The notes beneath the pieces were generated by a model that did no database searches, was not told where the DNA came from, and was given only the letters and a program-made list of their open reading frames with translations. Of a stretch of 64,000 nt of DNA, positions 11,000 through 22,231 are shown piece by piece. Source of the stretch: Symsagittifera roscoffensis (taxonomy: Eukaryota > Xenacoelomorpha > Acoela > Convolutidae); the NCBI RefSeq assembly GCF_963678635.1, contig NC_087069.1, forward strand, positions 36,061,959 through 36,125,958, read 5' to 3'. Positions within the stretch are counted from its first letter, which is position 1; each line of letters opens with the position of its first letter. The position numbers and the translations under genes were made by a program.

Positions 11000-11437
11000 T
11001 ATTGAGTTATAACCGATGTGGTTAACTCATAGAGAGATTTGAATTGAACTTAGAACTTAGTTGCCTCTCCACGAGAACTTCAGCAGTTGCAATAAGCCAG
11101 TATACTCTAGATCTATTGAGCCTAGCAGAGACTAGTTAAACACCCTGAGACTAGTAGATATAAGAGAAAGATTAGGATCGGTATTAGACTAAGAAGTTGC
11201 ACGAATCTATCCGGCCGAAAATAAGATAGCGTGACTAAGAAGTTGCACGAATCTATCCGGCCGAAAATAAGATAGCGTGACTAAGAAGTTGCACGAATCT
11301 ATCCGGCCGAAAATAAGATAGCGTGACTAAGAAGTTGCACGAATCTATCCGGCCGAAAATAAGATAGCGTGACGAGCAGACGGTGTACCCTATCCGAAAT
11401 TACTCTATGAGTTAACCACATCGGTTTTAACTCAATA
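11000..11437. mobile_element. TIR element carrying four tandem 46-bp units
   Basis: Terminal inverted repeats of 34 bp (11000-11033 and 11404-11437) match with one mismatch. They begin ATTGAGTTATAACCGATGTG. Weaker symmetry extends a few bases inward (ATAGAG...ATTT). The 438-bp interior has no ORF and is dominated by the tandem array at 11187-11370. This is a typical non-autonomous MITE layout. Target duplication is not clear. Confidence 0.75.
11187..11370 (+). repeat. Perfect 46-bp tandem repeat, four copies
   Basis: The unit begins GACTAAGAAGTTGCACGAAT and ends AAGATAGCGT. Copies start at 11187, 11233, 11279 and 11325 and are identical. The word GCACGAATCT reappears once outside the right TIR near 11446. 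Confidence 0.95.
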
Positions 11438-12435
11438 TGGTGTCGCACGAATCTGTGAGATACAGACAAAATCTATTAACAGAAACTACTTTTTGAACTC
11501 ATCCAAATCGACCTCATAATGAAACCAATAGGTTTCAAACACACAGTTTTACATCAGGAAACTTGAACAGTCTGTCAAATTGTATACAAATATAGACACT
11601 CTATACAGATGTACGATTTTGTCTTGTTCCGTTTTTGGTTTTTTTAAAGCTTCAACTCCAATTTAGAAAAAACTAAGAAGGAATTATCACCATCAAACGG
11701 AATCACCATCATATCAGCTTTTCATTTGCACGTTGTTCTTCTTCTAAACATTGTACAACTAATAAATTAATATGTTTCTCCTCAAAGACAATGTTTTTTA
11801 AATATCACATAGCAGTAGAGGCCATGACGTTACGTTCTGCGCTAATTTGCTTTTAGATTGTACGCATCAACATAAAGACATGGATACTTGGGCATTGCGA
11901 AAGCTTCCTCAGTCGCAAGGCAGCGTCAATTCATTTGCACACATGCGTCAGTTTCAGGAGGCTCTTTGTCATCGTTTAGTCCAACCACTTTTAAAGTCAA
12001 AATCTGCTCCGTCGGGTAACGTGCTGTCCAAAATAACTTTCTTAGAGCCCCGGTGGTTGTGCAGCTGAAGAATCTCTACAGAAAGGTCTTCTTCTCCAAC
12101 AAAATCATCCCTATCGGATGTCTACATCATCAGGCGTCATTAAAATGGATTATTGAGATAGTTGCTCATCTCATTCTTGTTGCGAACGTTTGGCACAGTT
12201 TGCATTGGCTCATCGAGCTGTTTGCAATTTTTTTTATCATTGGCTGTTGCTTTAGGAAACTTTAAATCTTAAAATCTGATATGTTATTGGATTTTGAAAC
12301 CAGTTTTACTTGTCAAACATGTCTTGAGTCCGTGATTATCAAGATCTGCTCTTAGCGATTTTATCCATTCTTTTTACCGAAAATGGGGATCTTCTAGAAG
12401 CATATTCAAGCTGTCGGCCACGTTGTTTTCGGAGA
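11438..12435. other. No intact gene; possible degraded coding
   Basis: From about 11840 to 12260 GC content rises and short open stretches occur in several frames on both strands, but no motif or splice structure is convincing. It may be the worn 5' part of the LINE that follows. Confidence 0.4.
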
Positions 12436-12589
12436 AAAGCGTAAAAGGTTAGGTACTCGTCTAAAACGTAGTGGTGATTTTTATCTTAGGGAAGTTAAAG
12501 TAAACCGACAGAGGAACTCCGTTTCAGGTGGTTTCTGCAACCCAAGATGTATCCGTGAGTACAAATACGGGAGATAAAAAAATAGTAAT

Positions 12590-13167
12590 GTGGAGTCCGA
12601 ACTGTTATTTTTGCGGGAAAAAGTTGAAAAACCAGAGTGCGAAAATACAGGTCTTAAAATTAAGCAGTTAAAAATCGATACCAGGCTGCGAACACAGGAA
12701 AGGTATACTAGCAAGGATTGTGCACTTGTATTGAACCAATCATTCGATGCAAGGGCAGTAACTGACGTTACGGATGCGATAATTGACTTTTTCAAGACAT
12801 GTCTGCGATGAAAAATTTCCTTGGGGGAGTTACAGCTTGTCACATGTATATGGGGAATTACGGAAACAATATGCCCACTATCATTTGCAAATTCTACAAA
12901 TTCCACTCATAAATGCATCGTATCAGTGCTTGTCCATGATGAATAACGTCGGGGTAAACCAAAGTATTATGCGAGTTGATGCAGTTGATGAATTGCAAAC
13001 AATTAATGTTGCTAAATGAAAAAAAAACTAATCTACACCACTTTGTCATGAAAAAGATGAGGGGGAAACCCCTGCAAGCAAAAAGCCGTCACATTGATTG
13101 GGTTTTAACGGATAATGTGTGCCGCCTGTTAAAATTTGGCACAAAAACGCGAAATGATTTGAGTTAA
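12590..13167 (+). pseudogene. LINE ORF1-like RNA-binding protein remnant
   Basis: Three overlapping frames (12590-12811, 12783-13019, 12976-13167) give a charged heptad-rich stretch (ELLFLREKVEKPECENTGLK). A segment of the kind seen before the RNA-binding fold in LINE ORF1 proteins follows (SFDARAVTDVTDAIIDFF), and then VYGELRKQYAHYHLQIL. The minus-strand open frame at 12481-12906 is its shadow. Assignment rests on layout and position upstream of an RT. Confidence 0.5.
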
Positions 13168-13329
13168 AATGTAAAGCATATGAAGTGCTACCCTAGCCCA
13201 AAATGGGTAGTAATATTTGTGACAAAATGTGTTAAATTACTTATTTTGTCATTGAAGTCATTGAAGTCAACAAAAATCTAAAAAATATATATATAGCATA
13301 GACTGCTATGATATCAACACTATTCTCAT

Positions 13330-14495
13330 CAAGCGCTTTAAGACTATACTAGCAGGCCCTTTGACTGAAGTTTTCAATAACTGCCTAAGCTCTGGAGTTT
13401 ACCAAACTTGTTTAAAAAATGCAAAAAATGTACCAATTTTCCAGGAAGGAAAAATAGATGACCCTCAGACTATAGACCAATTTCGCTTCTTCCAGTTCTG
13501 GGAAATTTTTTTGAGCGTTTCATTTTCAGGCGAGCCCAATCCTATGTAGACAAGTTTGAAATGATCCGAAACACTCAGTTTGGTTTCAAATCAAAAAGGA
13601 GCACTGTTGAAGCGATTCATACATTGTTGGATGAAGTTTATCGAACAAAAAACGAGCTATTCAGAATAAATATTTGGACCTAACAAAGGCTTTTCACACG
13701 GTTGATCACTCTAAACTGATAATAAAAATGGAACTTATGGGATTCAGAAGGCCTGTCTTGAAACTCTAGGAATCTTACCTTGACAATCGCTATCAGTATA
13801 TCGAAAAAAACTCTTTTAAGAACGACCTTAATCTGATATCTTTTGGTGTACCTCAGGAATCTATCGTAGGTCCACTTTTATTCATGATTTACCTAAAAGA
13901 TCTTCAAATAGCCAAAAAAAACAGGGTACTTTTGTATGCTTGTGACACTGTTCTGGAATCCACAAACAACAAAATCTTCATTGCTCTCGCATATCAATCG
14001 GCTTTGCTTGAAGTAAATGAAGGGTTAGAACAGAACAAATTGACACTAAATGTCACAAAAACTAGAACCATGAGCCACTTTCGAGCCCAAAAAAAAAATG
14101 AAAAAAGAACTGTCATATATTTTTTAAATGAAACCCGACTAAAAAATGTAGAAAGTTTCAATCATCTTTTAATTCACCTTAACTGTAAATTGAGTTTTCG
14201 TCAGCATATTGATAAGGTAAAGATTAAAGTTTTGCAATTCTGTGGAGTCTTTTTCCATCAATTGAGAAAGTTTCCTACTGTACAGCAATTATTATTTGCG
14301 TATAAAAGTTATGTGCAACCAATCATCCAATATGGAGTTATAGTTTATGCAAATACCGACAAAACCAAACTGTTAGAACTGGAAATGAAAATCAAACGGC
14401 AAATCAGAATAATTTTTTATAAACATAAGATGGATTCCATCATTGAAATAATGCTTGAAAAAAAAATATATTGCCTAATAGAATATTTCGCGTGA
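13330..14495 (+). pseudogene. LINE reverse transcriptase remnant with lost catalytic residues
   Basis: Blocks in order: CLSSGVYQTCLKNAKNVPIF (13380-13440), YRPISLLPVLG (about 13474-13506), TQFGFKSKRSTVEAIHTLLD (about 13574-13633), LDLTKAFHTVDH (about 13676-13710), then a YACDTV box (about 13936-13953) and the thumb with YKSYVQPIIQYG. The AFD aspartate is His and the YADD aspartate is Cys, so the enzyme is dead. Several frame changes lie between blocks. Confidence 0.85.
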
Positions 14496-15170
14496 AATGT
14501 TTTGAATTTAACCGGGAAAATTGTTCAAAAAGAGTACCAAGTTAATCCACTGATTTGTTCCATTACTGAACAGGAGTTAAACGTCATTTTTTCACAGACA
14601 AAACACAACAGAAGTTAGTTATAAAAGAAATGAACTCAACAGAGGGTCGATTACACCAAAAATTAGAAACGTTTTACATTTTGTTGTATATTTTTTCCCG
14701 CCTGGGTCAGTTTCTTGAAAGAGGCTTCTCAGTTTGAATTGAATAGTTTTAATCACAAACTTTTAGTTATTTACATTCTTGGAAATACGGTTTTTTGGGC
14801 ATCTTTTGACACATTTTGTTCCTCAAATTGTACCACATGTTTCCCTTGATTTCTAGGTTATGGGTAGGAAAGACTACCCTAGAAAGCAACAAAAAAACTA
14901 GTGTTTTTATAGAGAATGGTTGAAAGCGCGAATGTTTACCGGTAGAAGACCCATTGCATTGGATCGAAGAATGTAACTAAGTTTTTGGTTTTCCGCTTAT
15001 TGAGACACCTGAAAACGGTCCGTGCTGTCTTAAATGTGTTCTCTCAAACGGTTCCAATTTGTATATAAAAGTTTGTATAAGTAACCCTGTAACTAGATAT
15101 CGTTTAGAAACAACATATTATTATCATTATATTTTTATTATTTTTAATTTAGAAATTTTAGCCTTGTCAG

Positions 15171-15589
15171 CGCAACCATAAAACGAATTGATACTCCGTC
15201 GGGTCTCAAATCTAATGAATCAGATTTTTGGATAGGGGCACTAGTATCTTCTTTAAAAATAATTACGAAAATTAAAAATAATGCTTTGATCTTTTTTTCA
15301 GAGACGTCAGTAAGGATGATAAATAACTATGGGCTTAAAACGCAACCTGGCCTCGCTCTTCAATTCACTACAAGGGTGTTCACATTTGAAGCTTTTCGAG
15401 CCGCTCGGCTTGTACCGCTTTGATCAATATGCTCTTTTATGTATCAAAATATCTCAGATATTTTTTTCAGACGCTTTGTTCAATATTTGGGAGCAATCAT
15501 CACATTCAACAATTTGTTATGATCCTTGTGAGTCCTATGTTGATATATTCTGCGCATCAAAAGTGATCGCATAGCCTAAAAAATTCATT
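15171..15589. other. No gene seen
   Basis: An 81-codon open frame at 15329-15574 has weak LINE-like composition, but nothing certain. Confidence 0.35.
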
Positions 15590-16952
15590 TGCGGGCGCGC
15601 CGTATCCATCGTGGTCTGGAAAATCATGCTGTCATCGCCTTGGTCTGGAAAGTCGCGCCGTATCCGCCTTGATATGGCCGATTTCGACTCTGATTGCTAA
15701 AGTCGCGCCATATCCACCACGGTGGCGAAGAATTGTTTATTGGTTGCGCCGTCTCCAATTTTGTCTAGAAAGTCGCGCCGTCTCCGCCTTGGTCTGGAAA
15801 GTCATGCCGTACCCACCCTGGTCTAGAAAATCGCGACGTATCCACCTCGATCCCTAGTAATATACTCTTAATCGCGCCGTCTCCGCCTCGGTCTGGAAAG
15901 TCGCGCCGTCTCCGTCTTGTTCTGAAGAGTCGCGCCGTAACCGCCTTGGTCTGGAGCGTAGCGCCGTCTCCACCTTAGTCGCGAGGATTTGATTCTTGTT
16001 CGCGCCGTCTTCGCATTGTTCTGGAATAACGCGCCGTCTCTGGCTTGGTCTGGAAAATTGCGCCAACTCTGCCTTGGTCTGGAAAGTCGCGCCATCTCCT
16101 CCTTGGTCTGTAAAATCTCGCCGTCTCCGCCTTGGTCTGAAAAGTCGCGCCGTCTCCGCCTCGGTCTGGAAAGTCGCGCCGTCTCCTTTTTGGTTGCGGG
16201 AAGCTGATTCTTGGTCGCGTCGTCTCAGCATTCTTCTGGCAAGTAGCGCCGTTTACGTATTTTTCTGGAAAGTCGCGCCGTCTCCGCCTTGGTCTGTAAA
16301 ATCTCGCCGTCTCCGCCTTGGTCTGAAAAGTCGCGCCGTCTCCGCCTCGGTCTGGAAAGTCGCGCCGTCTCCTTTTTGGTTGCGGGAAGCTGATTCTTGG
16401 TCGCGTCGTCTCAGCATTCTTCTGGCAAGTAGCGCCGTTTACGTATTTTTCTGGAAAGTCGCGCCGTCTCCGCCTTGGTCTGGAAAATTGCGTCCTCTCT
16501 GCCTTGGTCTTGGAAAATCGCGCTATCTCCGCCTTGGTTTGGAAAGTCTCTCCTTATCCGTCGTGATCTGAAAAATTAAAAATACGCTGTCTTCGCTTTT
16601 TTCTTAAGTAGCGATGTTTTCGCCTTAGTCTGGAAAGTTGCGGCGTCTCCGCTTTAGTCTGGGAAGTCGCGCGGTCTGCGCCATGGTCTGGAAAGTCGCA
16701 CCGTCTCCGTTTTGGTCGCGAGGAATTGATTTTTGGTCGCGCCGTCTCCGGATTGTTCTGGAAAGTTGCGCCGTCTCCGCCTTGGTTGCGAGGAATTGAT
16801 TTTTGGTCGCGCCGTCTCCGCATTGTTCTGGAAAGTCGCGCCATTTCCGCCTTGTGTGGAAAATCTCGCCGTCGCCGTCTTGGTTTGAAAAATTGCGCTG
16901 TCTCCGCATTGTTCTGGAAAGTCGCACCGTCTTCGCCTTGGTCTGGAAAGTT
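15590..16952. repeat. GC-rich 29-bp minisatellite
   Basis: Dozens of variants of a 29-bp unit with core GTCGCGCCGTCTCCGCCTTG followed by GTCTGGAAA. Some units carry a GAGGAATTGATTTTTGGTC variant. The unit has no stop codon in any minus-strand frame and few on plus, so long open frames of Arg-rich or Trp/Pro-rich repeats appear on both strands. These follow from the unit and are not evidence of a gene. The array ends in an assembly gap, so its true size is unknown. Confidence 0.95.
16111..16482. repeat. 186-bp higher-order duplication within the minisatellite
   Basis: 16111-16296 and 16297-16482 look identical by eye, each beginning TAAAATCTCGCCGTCTCCGC and made of about six 29-bp variants. 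This is a recent segmental copy inside the array. Confidence 0.85.
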
Positions 16953-17152
16953 NNNNNNNNNNNNNNNNNNNNNNNNNNNNNNNNNNNNNNNNNNNNNNNN
17001 NNNNNNNNNNNNNNNNNNNNNNNNNNNNNNNNNNNNNNNNNNNNNNNNNNNNNNNNNNNNNNNNNNNNNNNNNNNNNNNNNNNNNNNNNNNNNNNNNNNN
17101 NNNNNNNNNNNNNNNNNNNNNNNNNNNNNNNNNNNNNNNNNNNNNNNNNNNN
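16953..17152. other. Assembly gap (200 N)
   Basis: Exactly 200 N, probably a fixed-size placeholder. It lies between the minisatellite and gene B exon 2. Confidence 0.98.
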
Positions 17153-17515
17153 CCATTGTTAGTTGGCTTTGCTTTTCACCTTGGACAGTTTCAAGGCCGT
17201 TACTTGAACTCGCCGTCTCTGATTGGACAGTTGCTGCCGCAGATGTTCCTGGTTGGTCAATCGAAGATCCCCCCGATTGGCTGAAATCACCAGTTTCGGA
17301 CTCGACATAGTTTGGAACACCTGGTTGGTTTCTCGGGATTGCGTTGGATTTGTTGAGAATGGAACGCAGCTCAACTTCACCGTAAAAGTTGTTGAATTCG
17401 CCCAGTAGCGACCAGTAGGTCATAAAGTCGTTAAACCCAGCAACTGTGACGCGTATCTTCGATAGATTGCAGCAAAACAAGGCGAATGCATTGTTTTTGT
17501 TGTCCAATGTCAGGC
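17153..17515 (-). CDS. Gene B exon 2, partial (runs into gap)
   Basis: An AG acceptor at 17516-17517 opens a frame with a split first codon (x|GC, Gly). It reads FALFCCNLS, GFNDFMTYWSLLGEF, VELRSILN and GVPNYVESE. This aligns residue for residue with gene A exon 2, and the same Ser/Gln-rich tail begins (QSGGSSIDQPG). The end is lost in the gap. If the frame continued it would enter the minisatellite, which is open on this strand, so the real stop cannot be placed. Its partner exon 1 lies 5.4 kb upstream at 22951-23053. Confidence 0.65.
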
Positions 17516-17734
17516 CTTAAATTTTTATCTGCTTTTTATATCAATTCCTACTATTTTTTTAATCAGAAAAAAATTAATCATTATGATCAGGGGCGGATTT
17601 GAGAAGAGAGGGGCCGACTCTTCTTTCAATGTTTGCACTCCTGCTAACCCAAAATGCATCCCCCTTTTTGCAACTGCTTTACCAAAACCGTTTCTAGTCC
17701 ATCAACCCTAAAAATTTTAAAATGAATTTCCAAT

Positions 17735-17738
17735 CTAC
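17735..17738. repeat. Gypsy target-site duplication, left
   Basis: CTAC directly before the LTR. The same CTAC follows the other LTR at 22445-22448. Confidence 0.75.
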
Positions 17739-17998
17739 TGTTGAAGTACGTAAATGTATACTGTCGTAAAAAAGGTTAGTTTGTTAAGTTTAATTGTAGG
17801 CAACTGTTAGGCATCAAATCGAAATCTTACTGCACTGTTCTATTTCAGATCACATCGAACATTAGATATCGCAAGGTCACGACAGCAGGTCTCCAGACAG
17901 AAGGAACTAATTGATAGCACTTACATAAACTCAAAACTAGTTCCTATCTCAAACAAATTAATAGCACTTACATAAACTCAAAACTGGTCCCTATCTCA
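17739..17998 (-). repeat. Gypsy 3' LTR (260 bp)
   Basis: Starts TGTTGAAGTACG and ends CTATCTCA on the plus strand (TG...CA). It is the 3' LTR because the element reads on the minus strand. A 47-bp segment with the word GATAGCACTTACATAAACTC-like occurs twice (near 17914 and 17961) and accounts for the length difference from the other LTR. Confidence 0.9.
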
Positions 17999-18155
17999 TT
18001 CGGGCAACCACAAATAATTTTTAAAGCGTAGATATAAAATTTATCAACTCATTGTTTCTTTTGCTATAGGTTCATTTTACTAGTTCAGTTTTAGTTTAAA
18101 TAGATTTTTCAGGCACACCTGCCAAACCTCTCTTTAAGGTTTCTTTCTCTTGTCA

Positions 18156-18661
18156 TCATGTTACTTGTGCTCTATTCGATGGATCATAACTCCCCCCATT
18201 TTTATCAACTCCGCGTCTCTGTCGTGTTGATTTTCTCGTCGCTGCCTCGCCTTTTCTTCGTTTTCCACCGACGGTTCTCGGTGATATCTCCCTGTCCGTT
18301 CCCGACGGTACACTTTCTCCCCCGCTCGCCGTAATCCTCACCGGTTCGTTCCTTTCAATTCCCATTCGCTATCTTCGTCGTCCTCGCTCTCGTCCGCGCT
18401 GTATTCTACTATACAGTGTTTCATTGATTTCCGCGCGTTTTCCATCTCAACTCGATCTTTTTCGGCTTTTCTTTTACACTTTGTGGGTTCACTTGGGCCC
18501 GGGGTACTTTTAACGCTTTTACTAGGACCTGGGGTGCACGCATCACTTCTATCCTCAAATAGGTTTTCTTCAGCCGCCGATCTAAAAGAAACACCGCTTC
18601 GCCTTAGTAACGACCCTTTTTTCATCTGCACCGTATGCTTAGTTAATTTTTCAATTTGCAA
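18156..18661 (-). pseudogene. Gypsy pol C-terminal tail, frameshifted
   Basis: Two frames (18338-18661 and 18156-18365) overlap. They contain charged Ser/Pro sequence (TPGPSEP, SADESEDDEDSEWE) and end in STRQRRGVDKNGG...YDPSN. This is the Arg-rich tail type found at the end of many gypsy polyproteins, after the integrase. Confidence 0.6.
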
Positions 18662-18715
18662 TGGTAAACGTTTACACCTTCTTGGGTCCTTCGGGTCCGT
18701 TTTTCCAGTCCTTTG

Positions 18716-19530
18716 TTAGACTGTTGTTGAGCTGGTCTTATGCCTTTTGAGCCATGCTGGAGCTTTAGGTACAGGTCTTACTTCTTTGAGATCAGCTACT
18801 TCCTGAGCCTTGGGATCCGTTTCGGCTAATTCCTCGTCATCCAGAATGATTGGGGTTTTCCTATTCTCCGGGGAGTATACCAAATCGCTCCTCTTCTCCC
18901 AATCTAGGGTTAGCTCTACATCCGGGAGATTGCCCGCCTTGTCTAAACAAAATAACTTCTGGTTAACAACATTGTTCCAATTAAGATTTTTCAATGATGG
19001 TTTTTTCGTTAAATTTCGCAGAGCCGTATTCGCTTCTCTTCCATGATAGGCTTCAAAAGGCGTTATCTTAGTCTTAGAATGTGGCACAAAACGTAACGCG
19101 CTGAGCGCACGGGATATCATTACTCCAAACTTATAGTTGTTATTTTCCTGGAGGTAAGTTAGCACGTCATTTTTTATCGACCCAATTGTTCGTTCGACCA
19201 TTCCCGTCGCGCGATGGTCCTTAACCGGAGATTTAATGAGTTCAATACCTTCGTAGTTACAAAAAAAATTGAATTTCATTCCAGAAAAACCCAGTGGCCT
19301 GATCCATATGCAGTTTCCTTGGGTTTCCATGAGTATTTATGTACTTCCTTAGGAACTTCAATACATTCTTAGACTTGTTACTTGAACAGACATACGCCGA
19401 CGGCCAATGCAGCAAAGTGTTTACTGCTTTTAAGTACATACTTCATCCGACCCCTTACGTAATTGACCGGCCCCAGAAGTCTAATTGGACCAAATCATTC
19501 GGTTCCCTAGGCACATAAGTTTCCCCCATG
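18716..19530 (-). pseudogene. Gypsy integrase catalytic core and C-terminal region
   Basis: The DDE residues can be followed through frame breaks: LVQLDFWG (first Asp, near 19480), HMDQATGF (second Asp, near 19290) and ATGMVERTIGSIKN (Glu, near 19195). KITPFEAYHGREANTALRNL then follows, typical of gypsy integrases. Frames change near 19455 and 19300. A proline/acid-rich C-terminal extension ends at 18716. Confidence 0.85.
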
Positions 19531-19900
19531 TCACTTTTCGGAATATCTGGTTTAAGATTTTTACCTGCTTCTAAGCAGCTTTTGCAGTATTTTGCTGTAG
19601 CGGCGATGTTCCTGTGCATAAGTGGTATCCACACATCATTTGCGGCTGCAAACACTTTGTCACCCCATGATGGTTAAAGTGTAAACGGTTGAGTACTGCT
19701 GATGACATATCCTTCGATATGGCCAACCGGCCGCCCATCCACAGGCAATTTTTACGTACGGCAAAGTCATTGCAGTGTTGAGCGTAATATTGTCCCAGTC
19801 TTGTTATGATCTCCTTGGCTCGTGGTTTCTTGTCTCTGATTGTATCCCTGATGGTTTTCATAATTGGATCATTTTCTATATTTGCTTCTATAAATTTCAG
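19455..19900 (-). pseudogene. Gypsy integrase zinc-binding (HHCC) domain
   Basis: WMGGRLAISKDMSSAVLNRL leads to HFNHHGVTK, and after a frame shift YCKSCLEAGKN supplies the Cys pair. This is the usual N-terminal zinc domain before the integrase core. The preceding segment (to about 20110) is a Pro/Lys/Ser-rich linker. Confidence 0.8.
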
Positions 19901-20124
19901 ACTCAGGATCTCCGGGTGATCAATCTTTTTAACGATTTTACTGTCTGATGGTACTATAGAGTAAATCCATTTGTCATTCTGTACAAGTGGGTAGGATAAA
20001 CCGGGGAACTGGTGGGGAAACGAGATAATCGTGTTTAACTTCTTAGAAATTGTCTTTTTGTGAGCAACTTTTTCAGGTGGTTTTAATTCAATATCTGAAT
20101 CCGAACTGATACTGGGTGGTTGAT

Positions 20125-20550
20125 TTAACCGATTAAGAATACCGTTGAGGTTGACATCTCCAGAATTGGTCGCTGTGTTAACAATGGCGGAAGTTGGTGG
20201 GTCATTTTTTTTTCAGGTGAATTTATCATGCTTTTATTACTCATTTCACTCATTTTACTCATAATTGAAGGCTTGCAACTGGAATTTACGTATTGAGAAG
20301 AAAGTTTGATTTTCTTTCTTCGGCATTTGCATATTTCCGCCGGCGGTATGAAAATATCTCGATGCTGATTGGTTAACCGCCGGTTGCATGTAAACACGCC
20401 CTCTATTGAGCGTTTGTGCTCACGGTGAATATTTGCATATTCATCTTTTCTTTCATTCCCATTGGATGAAACTGTTCTTGTTGTGTCGAAACATGAATGA
20501 TCGCCCTCTACCGTGGGTTTTGGCCAAATTTTAAGCTGCATTTGATCCTT
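20125..20550 (-). pseudogene. Gypsy linker between RNase H and integrase
   Basis: Low-similarity basic region (EICKCRRKKIKLSS) between recognisable domains. It is degenerate, with no function seen. Confidence 0.45.
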
Positions 20551-21293
20551 AGGCTTCAATGCTGCGTTTATCATTTTCATTTTCGCTACTGTAAAATTTT
20601 TTATCATAGTGACTTGTCTCGGGTGCCTCTGCGGACGGAAACCGAGACAAATAGTCTGCCATTCCCATTTTTGACCTACGTCTACTATGTTCAACTTTAA
20701 AGTCATATGGCACTAATCGATCGTACCATCGAGTTAGTTGGCTGAAAAACGTTTTATTTCCCTTTGGTGAAGAATTTAACAATTTAAGTAGTGCCTTGTG
20801 ATCCGATATAACCGTGAAATACCGGCCATATATATAATTTCGAAAATGTTCCGAAGCCCATACTACCGCGAGTTTTTCTAATTCATTGGTAGAGTACTTT
20901 TTCTCAGCCGGATTAAGATATCTGGACGCAAACGAAGTCGGATGCCAACCGGAGGCGCAATACTGTTCTAATACGGCCCCTAGGCCACCGTTGGCTAGCA
21001 TCACAAATAATTCTAGTTTCATGGTGAATGTCGAAATGTCGTAATTCGACAATGTTTTCCACGAGCGTCTTTAATTGTTGTAACGAATTTTCGCAAACGG
21101 GCGTCCAGACAAAATCGTTATTCTGATTTAGTAATGGTCTTAATGGTGCGCTTACTTCCGCGAGCTTAGGCAAAAATTTTTGTAAACTGTGCATTGAACC
21201 CATTAAAGTCATTTTCATCTCTGAATAAGCCGACTCGTCCTCCTCCTCTCCATTGGTTAGTACCCCTCCTAATTCCTCTGCATGTTCGTTCAA
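20549..21293 (-). pseudogene. Gypsy RT connection and RNase H, frameshifted
   Basis: The fragment 20913-21293 has SMHSLQKFLPKLAEVSAPLR, LLNQNNDFVWT and RIICDAS (the first RNase H Asp). After a shift near 21040, GGLGAVLEQ, SFASRYLNPAEKKYSTNELE, AVVW and VISDHKALLKLL follow, and MGMADYLSR ends it. The Glu (NELE) and the second Asp (SDHKAL) are present. The RT catalytic part is absent. Confidence 0.9.
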
Positions 21294-21294
21294 A

Positions 21295-21420
21295 GTGTCC
21301 CAGTTTTTGGCACGAGTTGCATGTTGCTCCCTTTGCAGGACAATTTGCTATGTGATCAAGGGTAAAATTTGGTGCGTCGCAATTATAACACCTACGGTTA
21401 TTGCCGCTTCCCCACTACTT
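21295..21420 (-). pseudogene. Gypsy gag zinc knuckles
   Basis: The minus strand reads CYNC...DHIANC, then CNSCQKLGHFERTC, a perfect Cx2Cx4Hx4C knuckle. The first box is non-standard in spacing. An Arg/Gly-rich stretch (GFFRGRGRGGRGG) lies just upstream. A one-base shift near 21410 separates them. Confidence 0.85.
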
Positions 21421-21671
21421 GATCCTTGGGTGTATCCTCCACGACCCCCGCGTCCTCGACCTCGGAAAAATCCTTGTCCCCATTTTATATTATTGATCGG
21501 TTTCTGTGTTATAGAAATTGCCGTGCTTTGGAACTTTTCAATCCTCGTCTCCAAAATAATCCTCGTTGAAGCCGGTTTGCCAGTATATGATTTGTATGCG
21601 CGCTCACCACGTTCATACGATATTGCGATCCTATAGACTTTCTCTGGTAACTTTGTTGATAGCGATAATTC

Positions 21672-22108
21672 TCATTGGCAATCCGATTCCCGCATGTTCA
21701 TAATAAAAATATCACGAACATTTTTGGCCGCATTCGCAAAATCACATCTGCCTGCTAGAGCCCTTAATTCCGCGTAAAATTTCTCGAACGTTTCTTTTTC
21801 ACGTTGTTTTTGTCCGTAGAAAAGTTCCCTTTCATGAGTTACATTCCGCTCGCGTTGGAAAACATTTTGCATCTCGTCAAGGACCCGTGGGTAACGTTCC
21901 TAGTTTTAACATTAACCGCAGGTTTTCGTGCTTTGAATAACCTTTGCGCCTCGTCTCCAATACAAAGGTATAGATTAGACTTCAACTTCTTTTCCGAATC
22001 GATACGGTTTTTCCCATTGACCTCCTCAGGCATCGCTGTGATAGCCGCCGCATTTAAAGTACGCGCAAAATAGAAATCATCGGGATCAATGTCGTATTTT
22101 GCTATCAT
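21672..22108 (-). pseudogene. Gypsy gag capsid-like region
   Basis: Two frames (21839-22108 and 21672-21872) together carry LYLCIGDEAQRLF and LFYGQKQREKETFEKFYAEL...RALAGRCDF, the pattern of retrotransposon gag capsids. Broken by one shift near 21860. Confidence 0.75.
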
Positions 22109-22231
22109 CCCCCAGTGAAATTTAACTATCCACTCCTCCCAGTAAACTGGAGGTTCCGGTATTCGTGCATCCCAAAATGCTATTATATTAAGTAGATTTT
22201 CCCCCGCCTTTTTTCTCTGCTGGCTGCGCCG

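Larger units (their letters stand above)
12436..15170 (+). mobile_element. Decayed LINE with ORF1 and ORF2 remnants
   Basis: An ORF1-like coiled-coil segment (about 12440-13165) is followed by RT blocks (about 13330-14500). An AT-rich, TTATTATCATTAT-containing tail lies near 15118-15150. Both ORFs are interrupted by stops and shifts. The order fits one full-length but dead element. Confidence 0.7.

Noticed and set aside
11187-11370. CRISPR-like array
   Set aside because: The units are contiguous 46-mers with no spacers, and the DNA is clearly eukaryotic.
12481-12906. 141-codon minus-strand ORF
   Set aside because: It is antisense to the LINE ORF1-like plus-strand frames, which have the better protein pattern and fit the RT downstream.
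15669-17162. Long open frames of Arg-rich (minus) and Pro/Trp-rich (plus) repeats
   Set aside because: They are the 29-bp minisatellite read in frames that happen to lack stops, and some pass through N. Not genes on their own.
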